DNA from: Lachnospiraceae bacterium
Lineage (GTDB): Bacteria > Bacillota > Clostridia > Lachnospirales > Lachnospiraceae
Assembly: GCA_031280955.1 (NCBI GenBank)
Contig: JAITGA010000007.1
Coordinates: 1 to 64,000 of the forward strand
Length of the DNA: 64,000 nucleotides
Reading direction: 5' to 3'
The position numbers and the translations under genes were made by a program. Of this stretch, positions 1-8,900 are shown piece by piece (positions within the stretch are counted from its first letter, which is position 1; every line of letters starts with the position of its first letter). Below the pieces are notes generated by a model. It was not told the DNA's origin. It was given only the letters and a program-made list of their open reading frames with translations, and searched no databases.

Positions 1-139
1 TGGTGTGATTTATTGAATGGGTTCTTGCAAAACGTCGGTTCTTAGGCGGTGTATAGACCCATGTTCTTTGGGTCTGCCGCCTTATGTACCGCTACGTTTT
101 GGATGAAGCGAGAGCGTACCCATTGATAAATCAACACCA
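1..139 (+). repeat. Dispersed structured repeat, copy 1 (imperfect palindrome ~140 bp)
   Basis: First of three copies in the window (others at 26241-26381, inverted, and 58810-58946). The ends are inverted repeats, TGGTGTGATTTAT against ATAAATCAACACCA, with a one-base bulge on the right arm that all copies keep. Inside are nested arms CAAAACGT/ACGTTTTG, AGGCGG/CCGCCT and GACCC/GGGTC. A small hairpin GC-GAGA-GC with a GNRA-type loop sits only on the right arm, so the predicted fold is a long hairpin plus a side stem. Differences between copies occur in matched pairs. No coding potential is visible. It may be a structured RNA or a MITE/REP-like element; the family is not recognised. Confidence 0.8.
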
Positions 140-180
140 TGGTAGATGCGGTTGAAGTATATGCGTATATTTCATCATAT

Positions 181-216
181 GGATTGCTTCGGCGTATGAA
201 ACCGCCTCGCAATGAC
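181..216 (+). repeat. Short palindromic intergenic repeat fragment
   Basis: The stretch begins GGATTGCTTCGGCG and ends CCTCGCAATGACG. On the other strand this resembles the CGTCATTGCGAGG...CGAAGCAATC intergenic repeat seen scattered in many unrelated bacterial genomes (recollection, not searched). A GGCG/CGCC stem closes an 8-base loop. Only one copy was noticed here. It lies between the structured repeat and the AT-rich repeats, in a region with no gene. Confidence 0.35.
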
Positions 217-264
217 GAAACTGTGGTATTTCATCTCTTAAGTAAAACAATAGATATGCAAACT

Positions 265-306
265 AAATATACATTCAAATATACAATTCAAATATACAAA
301 TATACA
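265..306 (+). repeat. AT-rich tandem repeat (AAATATACA units)
   Basis: Four units of AAATATACA or AATATACA start at 265, 277, 290 and 299, separated by TTC or ATTC. They lie just beyond the stop of the J-domain gene. No canonical GC-rich terminator hairpin is visible between that stop and the structured repeat, so the transcript end is not identified. Nothing else is seen in the 330-base gene-free stretch apart from the two repeats described at 1-139 and 181-216. Confidence 0.6.
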
Positions 307-329
307 ATCAACATATGTATCTCTTCACC

Positions 330-923
330 CTAGCCTACATCCGTCTCTTCTTTATCAAACTCGTATTGACTGCTCATCTTCTCATAATACTTATTGATTC
401 CCAACACCATTTCGTGATCACCGGCGAAATTGTCGGGATGAAAGACCTTTAGCAAATCCTTATAGCGTTTTTTGAGAGCGATGGGATTACTTGTCCCACG
501 GAACAAATACTCGACCGTATCGTAACGACCATAATCAACCTCACGGGCGATATTTTCCTTTTGTGCCAAAAAGCCGAGTCGCTCTTTTTCCAACTTTCGC
601 TTGTCAGCATCCAGTTTGGCGAACCCATCCTTTAGAATTTCCATCTTTTTGTCAAAGAAAGCCGCTTCGCTTTTTTGCCGCTTCTTCTCCAAATCAAGAT
701 TTCGGGACAGATTCTTCATTTCCTCACGAAATTGCGAACGTTCCGAGATAAAACGAGCTTCCAACATCCTAAGTTCTTCAATGGCTTCTTCAATGCGAAT
801 ACCCTCGGCAAAGAGCCATGTTTTCAGTTGATTAAGCTCATCCTTTGAACCACTCACCAGTACTTCATCAAAGGTCTTACCCGCAATCGGAATATTGGTC
901 AGATTACTGTCTGTAGTAGCCAT
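330..923 (-). CDS. Coiled-coil protein with C-terminal J-domain
   Basis: A 197-residue protein. Residues about 30-130 are highly charged (Lys/Glu rich) and predicted coiled coil. Residues about 138-190 look like a J-domain: a helix, then the diagnostic HPD tripeptide in VFHPDNF, then a closing helix with NKYYEKM. J-domains stimulate the ATPase of an Hsp70 (DnaK) partner. There is no G/F linker or zinc finger, so this is a class III J-protein whose coiled coil probably chooses the client or location (inference). It is the last gene of the division/envelope run and starts 8 bases after the GerW gene, with AGGGAG ahead of the ATG. No signal peptide or membrane segment. The client is unknown. Confidence 0.75.
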   Translation of the reverse strand: MATTDSNLTNIPIAGKTFDEVLVSGSKDELNQLKTWLFAEGIRIEEAIEELRMLEARFISERSQFREEMKNLSRNLDLEKKRQKSEAAFFDKKMEILKDGFAKLDADKRKLEKERLGFLAQKENIAREVDYGRYDTVEYLFRGTSNPIALKKRYKDLLKVFHPDNFAGDHEMVLGINKYYEKMSSQYEFDKEETDVG

Positions 924-931
924 TTTTCTCC

Positions 932-1330
932 CTAGTAGGTGGTATCACTTGACGGGAAAGCAATATCAATAGCTTCATCGTCATCAATTATATCAGGCTT
1001 GGGATTGGCGTACTTGTCAATCAAATCCGGCAGCATATCAAGTATCTTCGTCAGCGAATCCTGATTGCGAATATTGACCAACTTCGTCATCCCGCCTTTG
1101 ACCACCAGTACCGCACTGGGGCTTAACTTACCGCTGAAAGCACCCGCACCGCCGTTTTTCTTTTCCCCCGCACTTGCTCCTGCCGCCACACCAAAAGTCA
1201 TATCCATAAATGGCAGGATGATGGTATCGCCGATTTTGGTCGGTTCGCCAACTATCGTTTTGGCGGACAAGACTGTGTTCATCCCCTTCATCAATGAATC
1301 AATTACGCCGTTAAAATTATTATCTGCCAT
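932..1330 (-). CDS. ytfJ: GerW/YtfJ family sporulation protein
   Basis: 132 residues, typical of the GerW (YtfJ) family found in endospore formers. Visible hallmarks are an N-terminal helix (about residues 1-20), TIVGEPTKIGDTIILP, a Gly/Ala-rich loop with GGAGAFSGKLSP, and a hydrophobic strand SAVLVVKGG ending near a Leu/Ile-rich helix. In Bacillus the family is associated with spore germination in response to some nutrients; the exact biochemistry is not settled. It directly follows the DUF2953 gene (TAA, one base, ATG), matching the ytfI-ytfJ pairing seen in spore formers. AAAGGAAGAG precedes the start. This is one of the better signs that the host makes endospores. Confidence 0.85.
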   Translation of the reverse strand: MADNNFNGVIDSLMKGMNTVLSAKTIVGEPTKIGDTIILPFMDMTFGVAAGASAGEKKNGGAGAFSGKLSPSAVLVVKGGMTKLVNIRNQDSLTKILDMLPDLIDKYANPKPDIIDDDEAIDIAFPSSDTTY

Positions 1331-1331
1331 G

Positions 1332-2345
1332 TTATCTCTTCCTTTCTATACACTTCATCTCTTCCCATTCCTTGTAAATCTGCCACGCCGCCCATGCTAC
1401 CACGAAAACGGTGATTCGCCCCCGGATATAAACTGTTCCCTGAAAGACCTCACGGTCAAAATCAGGAGTAATGATAACCCTGCCTCTCGTAAATGGATAA
1501 AGAAGACTATGAAATTGTAAAACCTTGCCTGTCAGCGCCGGATCACCGAGACCGACTGTTAGCTTGACATCCACTTTGCGGGGACGGACATTCTTCCAAA
1601 TCCGCCGTAGTTGTGTGGCAAAACGTGACAACATCTCCCGCAGCTTGGGATTTTCAAGTAGTGCCAGATACTCTTTTATTCGTTTCACAAAACCTTGATG
1701 CTTTATGTTTATCGTCTTTATCTTAGCACAAATTGCCTTAAATGTGTAGATGGTTTTACTTATTTTTGCCTTTACTTTTTCGCATAATTGCCTAATGCCT
1801 TTTCCTGAGACTGTTTTTTCATTTTCCGCTTTGCTTTCATCATCGCTTTCTTCTCTTTTTTGCTCATCTTCTCTTCTTTCCGCTTGAACTTCTTGCTTCT
1901 CCTCCAAAGCTTCATTCGCTTCTTTTTCTTCGCTTATCCTGCTTGAATCACTACTTTTTTCTGTTTTTTCTGTCCTCGCCGCAGTTATCACGGCTAAAGC
2001 CTTGCCCTGACTTTGCTTTGGTTTAGTTTTGCCGTGTTTTCTTTTCTTCTTTTTTCTTTTCTTTTTCTTTACTTTCTCATCACTTTGGTCAGTTCGGAAA
2101 AGGGTAAAGAATAGAAGCTTCAAGCATCCATAAGGACGCTCCGGATAAACAAAATCAAAACGGAGCAGACCAAAAAGCCAACTCATGCGGATATCGGCAT
2201 GAACCGGGACTGTCATCCCCTCCTTGCGATGGGCGCGAATCTTGTATGTTATCGGCCAAAAAAGTACCAACAAAACCACTATCAGCAAAAAAGCCAATAG
2301 CAACAGTAATACGAGCCCGATTATCTTCAAAACAGTAAGAAACAA
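1332..2345 (-). CDS. DUF2953 membrane protein (YtfI-like)
   Basis: 337 residues. The N-terminus has one strong membrane segment (about residues 5-33, Leu/Val/Ile rich) followed by a beta-rich stretch with SWLFGLLRFDF, typical of DUF2953. The middle (about 95-185) is an extreme Lys/Glu-rich low-complexity linker. The C-terminus (about 245-330) returns to conserved sequence, with VKLTVGLGDPALTGKVLQF. Start: no ATG is suitable; TTG with AAAGAGG eight bases upstream is the best choice. Its neighbour ytfJ suggests a role in spore or envelope assembly, but no activity is known. The charged linker is much longer than I expect for the family and may be a flexible spacer. Confidence 0.75.
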   Translation of the reverse strand: MFLTVLKIIGLVLLLLLAFLLIVVLLVLFWPITYKIRAHRKEGMTVPVHADIRMSWLFGLLRFDFVYPERPYGCLKLLFFTLFRTDQSDEKVKKKKRKKKKRKHGKTKPKQSQGKALAVITAARTEKTEKSSDSSRISEEKEANEALEEKQEVQAERREDEQKREESDDESKAENEKTVSGKGIRQLCEKVKAKISKTIYTFKAICAKIKTINIKHQGFVKRIKEYLALLENPKLREMLSRFATQLRRIWKNVRPRKVDVKLTVGLGDPALTGKVLQFHSLLYPFTRGRVIITPDFDREVFQGTVYIRGRITVFVVAWAAWQIYKEWEEMKCIERKR

Positions 2346-2372
2346 TGTCTATACCTCTTTGTCCAACTGTAA

Positions 2373-2699
2373 CTACTCACTACTCAATAAAAATTGCTTC
2401 AAATCAGCTGTTCCGGTCTTCGCCAAGCAATCAGCAGTGATATCTTCCACGATACCACACGCTTCATCATGGCTTCCGGCGATGCCGACGACATGAAGCG
2501 GTTTACCCTGCTTTAGATACAACTGCCGCAAACTCTTTTGCTTCAAATAAATACTGCGAAAAAACTCCAGTTGATCGTCACCATGCGCCAATATAATTAT
2601 ATAGATGTCAAAACGCCCGAACTTCCGCTTTAACTGCCGCTTTACCTTGCCGGGATTTTTGATTGACGCACCGATATAAAGGTTAGTGTGAAACTTCAT
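2373..2699 (-). CDS. Small conserved-looking protein of unknown function
   Basis: 108 residues, starting MKFHTNLYIG. The reading frame is open further upstream, but the ATG chosen here is preceded by GTGAGGAAAA and the extension would run into the penicillin-binding protein gene. The sequence is basic in the first half (KVKRQLKRKFGRFD) with a hydrophobic strand IYIIILAHG, then a mixed alpha/beta stretch and GKPLHVVGIAGSHDEA. No membrane segment or recognised motif. It lies between the class B PBP gene and the DUF2953 gene in a tight same-strand run, so it is probably co-transcribed with envelope genes. I do not recognise the family. Confidence 0.6.
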   Translation of the reverse strand: MKFHTNLYIGASIKNPGKVKRQLKRKFGRFDIYIIILAHGDDQLEFFRSIYLKQKSLRQLYLKQGKPLHVVGIAGSHDEACGIVEDITADCLAKTGTADLKQFLLSSE

Positions 2700-2706
2700 T
2701 TTTTCC

Positions 2707-4122
2707 TCACTTAAAGTATTGCTCAAAAAGCCGTGCCGCAATCGGGACAGCATAATCCCCGCCCGTACCTGCACCCTCGATGATAATCGTCACCGCTATC
2801 TGCGGATTCTCCACGGGAGCAAAGCCGGTAAACCACGCATGACTTTCTCCCTTAGCAGCCCCGAACTCCGCTGAACCCGTCTTTCCTGCTGCCGTATACG
2901 ATGAGTTTCTGAGCCGAGTCGCCGTTCCCATCAGGACGACCTCTGCCATCAGTTGGCGCATGGACTCCGCTTCGCTAATGCTCATCAACCGCAGGGTATC
3001 ATTATTGCCAAAGGAACGGACAATCTCACCGTTTACATTTCTGACCTCCTCTAGCAAATACGGTTCTGCCAACACCCCATCATTGGCAATCGCACTCGTT
3101 ATCATATGAAGATGTTGCGGTGTAACCAATGTTCTACCCTGTCCGATCATAATTTGCAAAAGTTCCGCATCCGTGGTCTCATCGTTAAGTTCTACACTGC
3201 TACGGTTGTAAACTAATGGTGATGGTTGTCCTACCCCGAACATCAGTTCGTTCAGGGTGATAGCGAACTGATCTTGGTCAAGGGAAATCCCGATATTGGC
3301 AAAAGAGGAATTACATGATTTGGCAAAAGAAAATGAAAAATCCTCATTGCCATGAGCGATACCGGCGAAACAATTTATCCGTTCCCCGAAAGCGGAGAAA
3401 TAACCACGGCAATTGAAATGATAACTCTCAATATCAAGATTATTCTCCCGCAAATACTGTAATGCCGTCATAATTTTGAATGTTGAGCCGGGCGGGTATA
3501 GTCCTTGGGTGACACGGTTTAACAGTACCGAGGACTCAGTATCGGCAAGCAACCCGCTCCAGATGGCAGCGATTTGACCGGGGGCAAAATCAGGACGTGA
3601 TACCATCGCCAGTATCTTTCCTGTCTGTGGCTCAGTTACGATGACCGCACCCCTGTAGCCGGCAAGAGCAGTATGGGCAATCTCTTGTAAATCGACCCTG
3701 AGTGTCGCATGAATACTATCCCCGGGATTTTTGACCCCATTAGTAGCGTTCCCCGCTCGTTCCGACAAGCTGATACTCGATTGAATCAGGTAATAATTGG
3801 CAATCGCCTCAATCCCCATTCTACCGTGAGTGGCAAACCCCACCGCATGAGCAAAGGTGTTCTCGTATGGATAGATGCGACTTTCACTACCGTTTGCATC
3901 TGTCTTCGTCTGCGCCAATACCTCACCATCGCTGGCATAGATTGTTCCGCGGGTGTTTTGTTCCATCAAAATGATTTGAATATCATTGAAGGTATTTTCC
4001 GCCATCTCCTGTTCATTGACCAAAGCATAAACGACAATATAACCTGCCATCACGATGAAGAGAGCAACGAAAAACCATGTCACCCCCATTATCTGCCGCT
4101 TGAATTGATTAGTTTTTTTCAT
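2707..4122 (-). CDS. Class B penicillin-binding protein (PbpA-type transpeptidase)
   Basis: 471 residues. An N-terminal cytoplasmic tail and one membrane anchor (about 15-35) precede a short dimerisation region with NTRGTIYASDG and the transpeptidase domain. Catalytic motifs are all present: STFK (acylated serine), SCN as the SxN motif, and KTGSA. It cross-links peptidoglycan outside the membrane, usually as the partner of a SEDS glycosyltransferase. It overlaps the end of the FtsW/RodA gene by 14 bases, a standard SEDS-PBP pairing. An upstream in-frame start exists 14 codons earlier, but AAGAGGAAG sits before the ATG used here. It is shorter than typical FtsI and lacks PASTA domains, matching the PbpA type of Clostridia. 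Confidence 0.9.
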   Translation of the reverse strand: MKKTNQFKRQIMGVTWFFVALFIVMAGYIVVYALVNEQEMAENTFNDIQIILMEQNTRGTIYASDGEVLAQTKTDANGSESRIYPYENTFAHAVGFATHGRMGIEAIANYYLIQSSISLSERAGNATNGVKNPGDSIHATLRVDLQEIAHTALAGYRGAVIVTEPQTGKILAMVSRPDFAPGQIAAIWSGLLADTESSVLLNRVTQGLYPPGSTFKIMTALQYLRENNLDIESYHFNCRGYFSAFGERINCFAGIAHGNEDFSFSFAKSCNSSFANIGISLDQDQFAITLNELMFGVGQPSPLVYNRSSVELNDETTDAELLQIMIGQGRTLVTPQHLHMITSAIANDGVLAEPYLLEEVRNVNGEIVRSFGNNDTLRLMSISEAESMRQLMAEVVLMGTATRLRNSSYTAAGKTGSAEFGAAKGESHAWFTGFAPVENPQIAVTIIIEGAGTGGDYAVPIAARLFEQYFK

Positions 4123-5467
4123 TATCCTGCTTCCTCTTACCCCTTTCCTCTCTTTGGGTTTCATCGGCTCTTACGATATATAGACTAGCGACAATGGCAA
4201 AAATAATCGTCGAAACAAAAATCGAACTGCCGCCATAACTGATAAACGGTAATGTAAGCCCTGTCATAGGAATAAACCGTGTTCCCCCGCCAACTGCCAG
4301 AAAAATCTGGAAGATATACATTATTCCAAAACCAAAGGCAATCAATTGATAGAAACGGTCATTTAAGATAGCGGCGATATTCATAAACATCACAAATGAA
4401 CTAAGGCAGACGAGTAAAATACATACAGCAAATATTAATCCCAACTCTTCGGCAATCGCCGAAAAGATGAAATCAGCTTCTACTATCGGTATCCCCGAGG
4501 GGCGACCTTGATAAAAACCAAGCCCAAACAAACCGCCATTGGCAATCGAAAACAGCGACTGGGTAATCTGATAACCCTGAGCATCAATAACACTCCAAGG
4601 ATCCAAGAACGCTTGCACCCTCACCTGTACATGCCCAAACAAGTGATATGCGGTTATGGCAGCGACACTACCGCATACACCGCCGGCTAACAAATAAAGC
4701 CATTTCCCCGTTGCCAGATAGACCATGAAAACAAAGACAACGAAGAAAATCAAAGCCGTCCCCAAATCCCGTGAGGCGGCTAGAATTGCCACATGAACGG
4801 CGGCAATGGCAGTCGTTATGATTATATGGGAAAATTTGACCGACAGGAAAAAGGAAGCGGCAACAAAGAATACAAATAATATCTTCACTATCTCCGAGGG
4901 TTGAAAGGTAACTCCGGCGATGGTGAGGATACGGCGACTGCCATATATGAGAGGTCCGAACAAAAGTACAGTTGCGAGTGCTGTAATCCCGACGGCGGCA
5001 TATATCCACCTGATTTTTCGCAACAGCTTTACCCGGCGAATGACAAGCGGTACGAACATCGCCAGGACTAACGAAGCCGTGGCAATAAAAAACTGACGCA
5101 TCGCGCGTTCATAGGAAAGTCTGGTCAACACCGCAAAGCCGATGCTTAATAGCAAACACATATTATTGATTAACAGACGGTTAGCGAGGGGGTAAAGCAA
5201 CTTAAACAACCTTATCGCCGCAAGCAATACAATTACCTGCATGATATAAAAGAACAAATACCTCATTTCTCCGGTAGCAAAGAAAATACTGACAAAGCAC
5301 GATAAATGAATCAGAAGCATCAAGATGTTCTGACGGACAAAAATGTTTCCCTGCCGTCCTTCGTCAGTAATCCGAAAGACTGTAAAGGCCTCATACGCAT
5401 AAAATGTAATCAATAGTGCGATTAAATATCTGGATATTTCCGTATAATAAACGATAAATGCTTGCAT
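4109..5467 (-). CDS. SEDS peptidoglycan glycosyltransferase (FtsW/RodA/SpoVE family)
   Basis: 452 residues with about ten membrane segments from the N-terminus onward. SEDS signatures are seen in the second half: GVTFQPSEIVKI, SRDLGTALIFF, and the C-terminal TGLTLPFISYGGSS. These proteins polymerise lipid II into glycan strands and need a cognate class B PBP, which is encoded immediately downstream with overlap. The zapA gene just upstream suggests a septal role, but sequence alone does not separate FtsW from RodA or SpoVE here. AAGGAG precedes the ATG. The extra hydrophobic N-terminal region (residues 1-160) is longer than in FtsW of Bacillus and agrees with the FtsW/RodA proteins that pair with PbpA in Clostridia. 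Confidence 0.9.
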   Translation of the reverse strand: MQAFIVYYTEISRYLIALLITFYAYEAFTVFRITDEGRQGNIFVRQNILMLLIHLSCFVSIFFATGEMRYLFFYIMQVIVLLAAIRLFKLLYPLANRLLINNMCLLLSIGFAVLTRLSYERAMRQFFIATASLVLAMFVPLVIRRVKLLRKIRWIYAAVGITALATVLLFGPLIYGSRRILTIAGVTFQPSEIVKILFVFFVAASFFLSVKFSHIIITTAIAAVHVAILAASRDLGTALIFFVVFVFMVYLATGKWLYLLAGGVCGSVAAITAYHLFGHVQVRVQAFLDPWSVIDAQGYQITQSLFSIANGGLFGLGFYQGRPSGIPIVEADFIFSAIAEELGLIFAVCILLVCLSSFVMFMNIAAILNDRFYQLIAFGFGIMYIFQIFLAVGGGTRFIPMTGLTLPFISYGGSSIFVSTIIFAIVASLYIVRADETQREERGKRKQDNEKN

Positions 5468-5479
5468 GGATGCTCCTTA

Positions 5480-5878
5480 CTAGTTCCCTAGTTCTGCTTC
5501 CAGGCGGATGATTTTTTTGGTACTGTCACTCAACTCATTTTGAAGATTACGGACATTTTTTTCCATGTTCTCAAGTCTTATCTGAGTGGCAATCAGTTCA
5601 TGCTTGATATCATATAGCTCTTTCTCCTTGGTTTTCACATCTTCATCCAATTCATCAACACGATACTTCGCTTTGAAATAATCATCGGCGATATTGATTT
5701 GCAAAAGTGTAGCCTGTCGTTCAAGCGGTTGCCGCCGGAAAGATTCTACTTTGTTATATTCGGCAATTTTGTTATTGATGTAAGATGCCACTTTTTGCAA
5801 ATATTCTTCACTCTCATAACCGCTAAGGGTGAGTACCTTGCCGCCAATGATTACTTCTGTGTCTGTTTTTCCCGCCAT
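5480..5878 (-). CDS. zapA: Cell division protein ZapA
   Basis: 132 residues. The N-terminal domain shows the ZapA pattern: a beta strand TEVIIGGKVLTLSGYESEEYLQKVASYINNK, then LQINIADDYFK. Residues about 70-130 are a long coiled coil, as expected for ZapA dimerisation and tetramerisation. ZapA bundles FtsZ filaments at midcell in the cytoplasm. It lies just upstream of the SEDS-PBP pair, consistent with a divisome function for that pair. AAAGGAG precedes the ATG. Length and structure are normal; the family assignment is firm, the physiological role is inferred from the family. Confidence 0.88.
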   Translation of the reverse strand: MAGKTDTEVIIGGKVLTLSGYESEEYLQKVASYINNKIAEYNKVESFRRQPLERQATLLQINIADDYFKAKYRVDELDEDVKTKEKELYDIKHELIATQIRLENMEKNVRNLQNELSDSTKKIIRLEAELGN

Positions 5879-5921
5879 AATTCACTCCTTTAAGTGAAAA
5901 CCGTTGGTCTGTTGCTCTTCC

Positions 5922-8900
5922 TTATATCTTGCCTATACCCTCTGTCGCTGCCGCTTCCGCTTCTTCATAATAACCGCGCAAGACATTTTCCGCAATCAAC
6001 TTGATGAGTTCGCTCGTTTCCCGTGACCAGGCATGTTGCCCCAACTCGGTGATGTTTCGCTTCGCTTCCTTGCGGTCATAAGTCGCACAAGCAGCTTTTA
6101 TCAATGCCAACTTGTTGCGCAGCAAATCTTTATCTTCCTCATCACCGCTAATCGGTTGGTCAATTGCTGAGATTTCATCTTTCGCTGACTCAATCGCCGC
6201 CCGCAACATCGCTAGGAAAATCGGGGTTTCTGTTTCCAGCAAGACGATGTCTTCCTCATTGCCCGCCAACTCCAATTGCCGTGCCATACCTGACAAATCT
6301 ATTTTGCCCGTATTGATGAGCGCACTCTTCATGCCATGTACAGCAGTAACATAATTCCCAATATCCTCTCCTGTATGATAACCGTTTTGATGCGATTTTT
6401 CTATCATAATAAATGCCGCTTCCGCATCAGTTACAAATGATGACAAAAGTTCCTTGGCATTATAAGCTGTAACTGCCGCTTTCTTGGTCGCAGTATCGGC
6501 TTCTTTTTGACGGCGGGCAGCTTCGATTACCTCTTGCGGTTGCGAGTCACGGACAAAGCGGTTGAGACAATCATTGAGGCGGCGGATGTCGATAGGCTTC
6601 GAGATGAAGTCATTGAAACCGTTTTCCAAGAACATTTCTGCCCTGCCGGCGAGGGCATTGGCAGTAAGAGCGACGATCGGTTTGTCATAATTAAGTGCCC
6701 TTATGTGTCCGGTTGCTTGCAAACCATTCATTTGCGGCATCAAGTGATCCATGAAGATAACATCATAGCTATTGCCGTCCTTGATTTTTTCGATTGCTGC
6801 CGGACCGCTTTTTACCGTATCAATAGTCAATCCATAAGGTGACAAAAACCCTTTGGCAACATAGAGATTCGTTTCCACATCATCTACCACCAAGACACTA
6901 CCATAAGGCATATATTCACGGATGATATCGAGACCCTTTATCGCCCGTCCTTGGAAATCAAAGTCACGCAGCTTGTCCGCTGTTTCCTTGTCGATCGCTT
7001 CTGACCCATTATAGCCTTGCAAGAGATTGACGGTAAAGGTAGTGCCGGCATCCGGCTCACTCTCGATGAAAATCTCGCCATCCATCAAGCTTATCAGCCG
7101 CTGCACTATCGTCATCCCCAACCCGACTCCGTCTTCCTTATCCTTTTCTGTTTCCGTGAAACGGGCATATTCATCAAATATTTTTCCTATTTGCTCCTCA
7201 CTCATGCCTTTACCCGTATCACTTATCTTGAAAATCAAATGAACATAACCCTCATTTTCCAGATGCTCGATACTGACGGATAATGATATCACTCCCCGCT
7301 CTGTATATTTGAAGGCGTTGGAAAGCAGATTGTTGAGTATTTGCTTGATGCGCATCGCATCACCAAATAATACTGATGGCAACTCATCGGTGATATCAAG
7401 CTTGAAATCAAGAGCTTTGCTGCCAAGGCGCATTATATTGAGCTGTACGGTCTCACTAATCATTCCCGCAACATTGTAATCATCAGCTCTAATCTCCATC
7501 TTCCCTGCTTCTATTTTCGACAAATCCAGCATATCGTTAATGATGTGAAGGAGGGTATATCCGGCATCATGAATCATTAACAAGCCTTCTTGAATACTGG
7601 GATAGAGCATTTCATCCTGCAACTGTATCTCGGTAATTCCGAGAATTGCATTCATCGGTGTGCGGATTTCGTGACTCATCGCCGCCAGGAATGAAGTCTT
7701 GGCTTTGTTGGCAGTTTCCGCATCAAAACGTTGGCTTTGCTCCGCCTTGACTCGGGCTATCATCGCTTTTTGCTCACGCAAATCACGGGAGTAACCAATA
7801 ACTATCACATCATCGCCGAAAGGAACACGGACAAGGATTACCTCGCAAGGCAGGGGATCGGCTTCCATGCTCTGATGAAGCCACTCGAACCGTGAGTACC
7901 CATCCGCAAACGCTTCTTCCAACATCATCCGTGCTTTCTCGGTGGAAACGAATCCATCAGGTTGGTATTTCGGCGACAATCTTTCGATATTGGTCAGATA
8001 CTCCTGTTTACTGGGTAAGTTAAAGAATCGTAGGGTCTCTAGGTTGCAATCAACCATCCTAAAGTCTTGATTCCATATCTCTGCTGACATCGGCATTGCA
8101 TCAAGCATCACTTGGGTCTGTTTGTTGGCTTTGTTTTTGTTACGTGCTATTTGCACAATGATAATGCAAAGGACAAATGCCAGACTACCGCCGACCAAAC
8201 CCAAAAACCACGCCATATTGCTGATACTTTGATAAAATGGTTCATAAGGGGTGATAATCCCCAGATACCAGCCATTAGACAGTCGTTTATAGAAAAGTGA
8301 TGCCCGTTCATCCAGATATGATATCGCATCATATGAGCCGAACTCTTGTCCTGATAGGATATCAGCGGCTATTCTCTCACCATCATTCAAATCGTAAATG
8401 GACATCCCAATATATCGCTGATCGGGGTGGGCGATGACAATCAAGTTGGCATCCATTATCATCCCATAGCCATCATTAAAAGTTTCAATATTCACCACCC
8501 GGCTATTGATAGCCGCCATCATGACTTCGAGACAGATTATTCCCAAAGGTTCACCGGCGTTATCAAATATCATTCGCGAAAATGTGATTACCAGATAATC
8601 TTCATCAAGTTTGCGGAAAGGCTCACTAGCGACGATTTTACCCCCTGCATCCACACTCGGTTGATACCAGCGCAAATCAGAGGGGACGAAACCAAGGGGG
8701 ACGAAACTGCCCGCACTGGAGAGATAACGATCATCATAACAATAGAAAATTCCATGAACACCAACGACATACGGCATCATATCATCATCTAGTTTGATAC
8801 TATTGGTAATCTGTGTGATGTAATTACGGATTGTACCGTGCTCTTCACCGCCGAGTATCATCATGCGGACGGTATTGGCGATCACGTTGAGTACTGTTTG

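Noticed and set aside
1-139. Group II intron or tRNA interpretation of the structured repeat
   Set aside because: No domain V sequence, no reverse transcriptase frame and no cloverleaf or CCA end could be found; the fold is a long hairpin with one side stem.
139-333. A 64-codon open frame on the plus strand between the repeat and the J-domain gene
   Set aside because: It runs through repeat sequence and AT-rich tandem units, has no ribosome site and a repetitive translation. Taken as chance.
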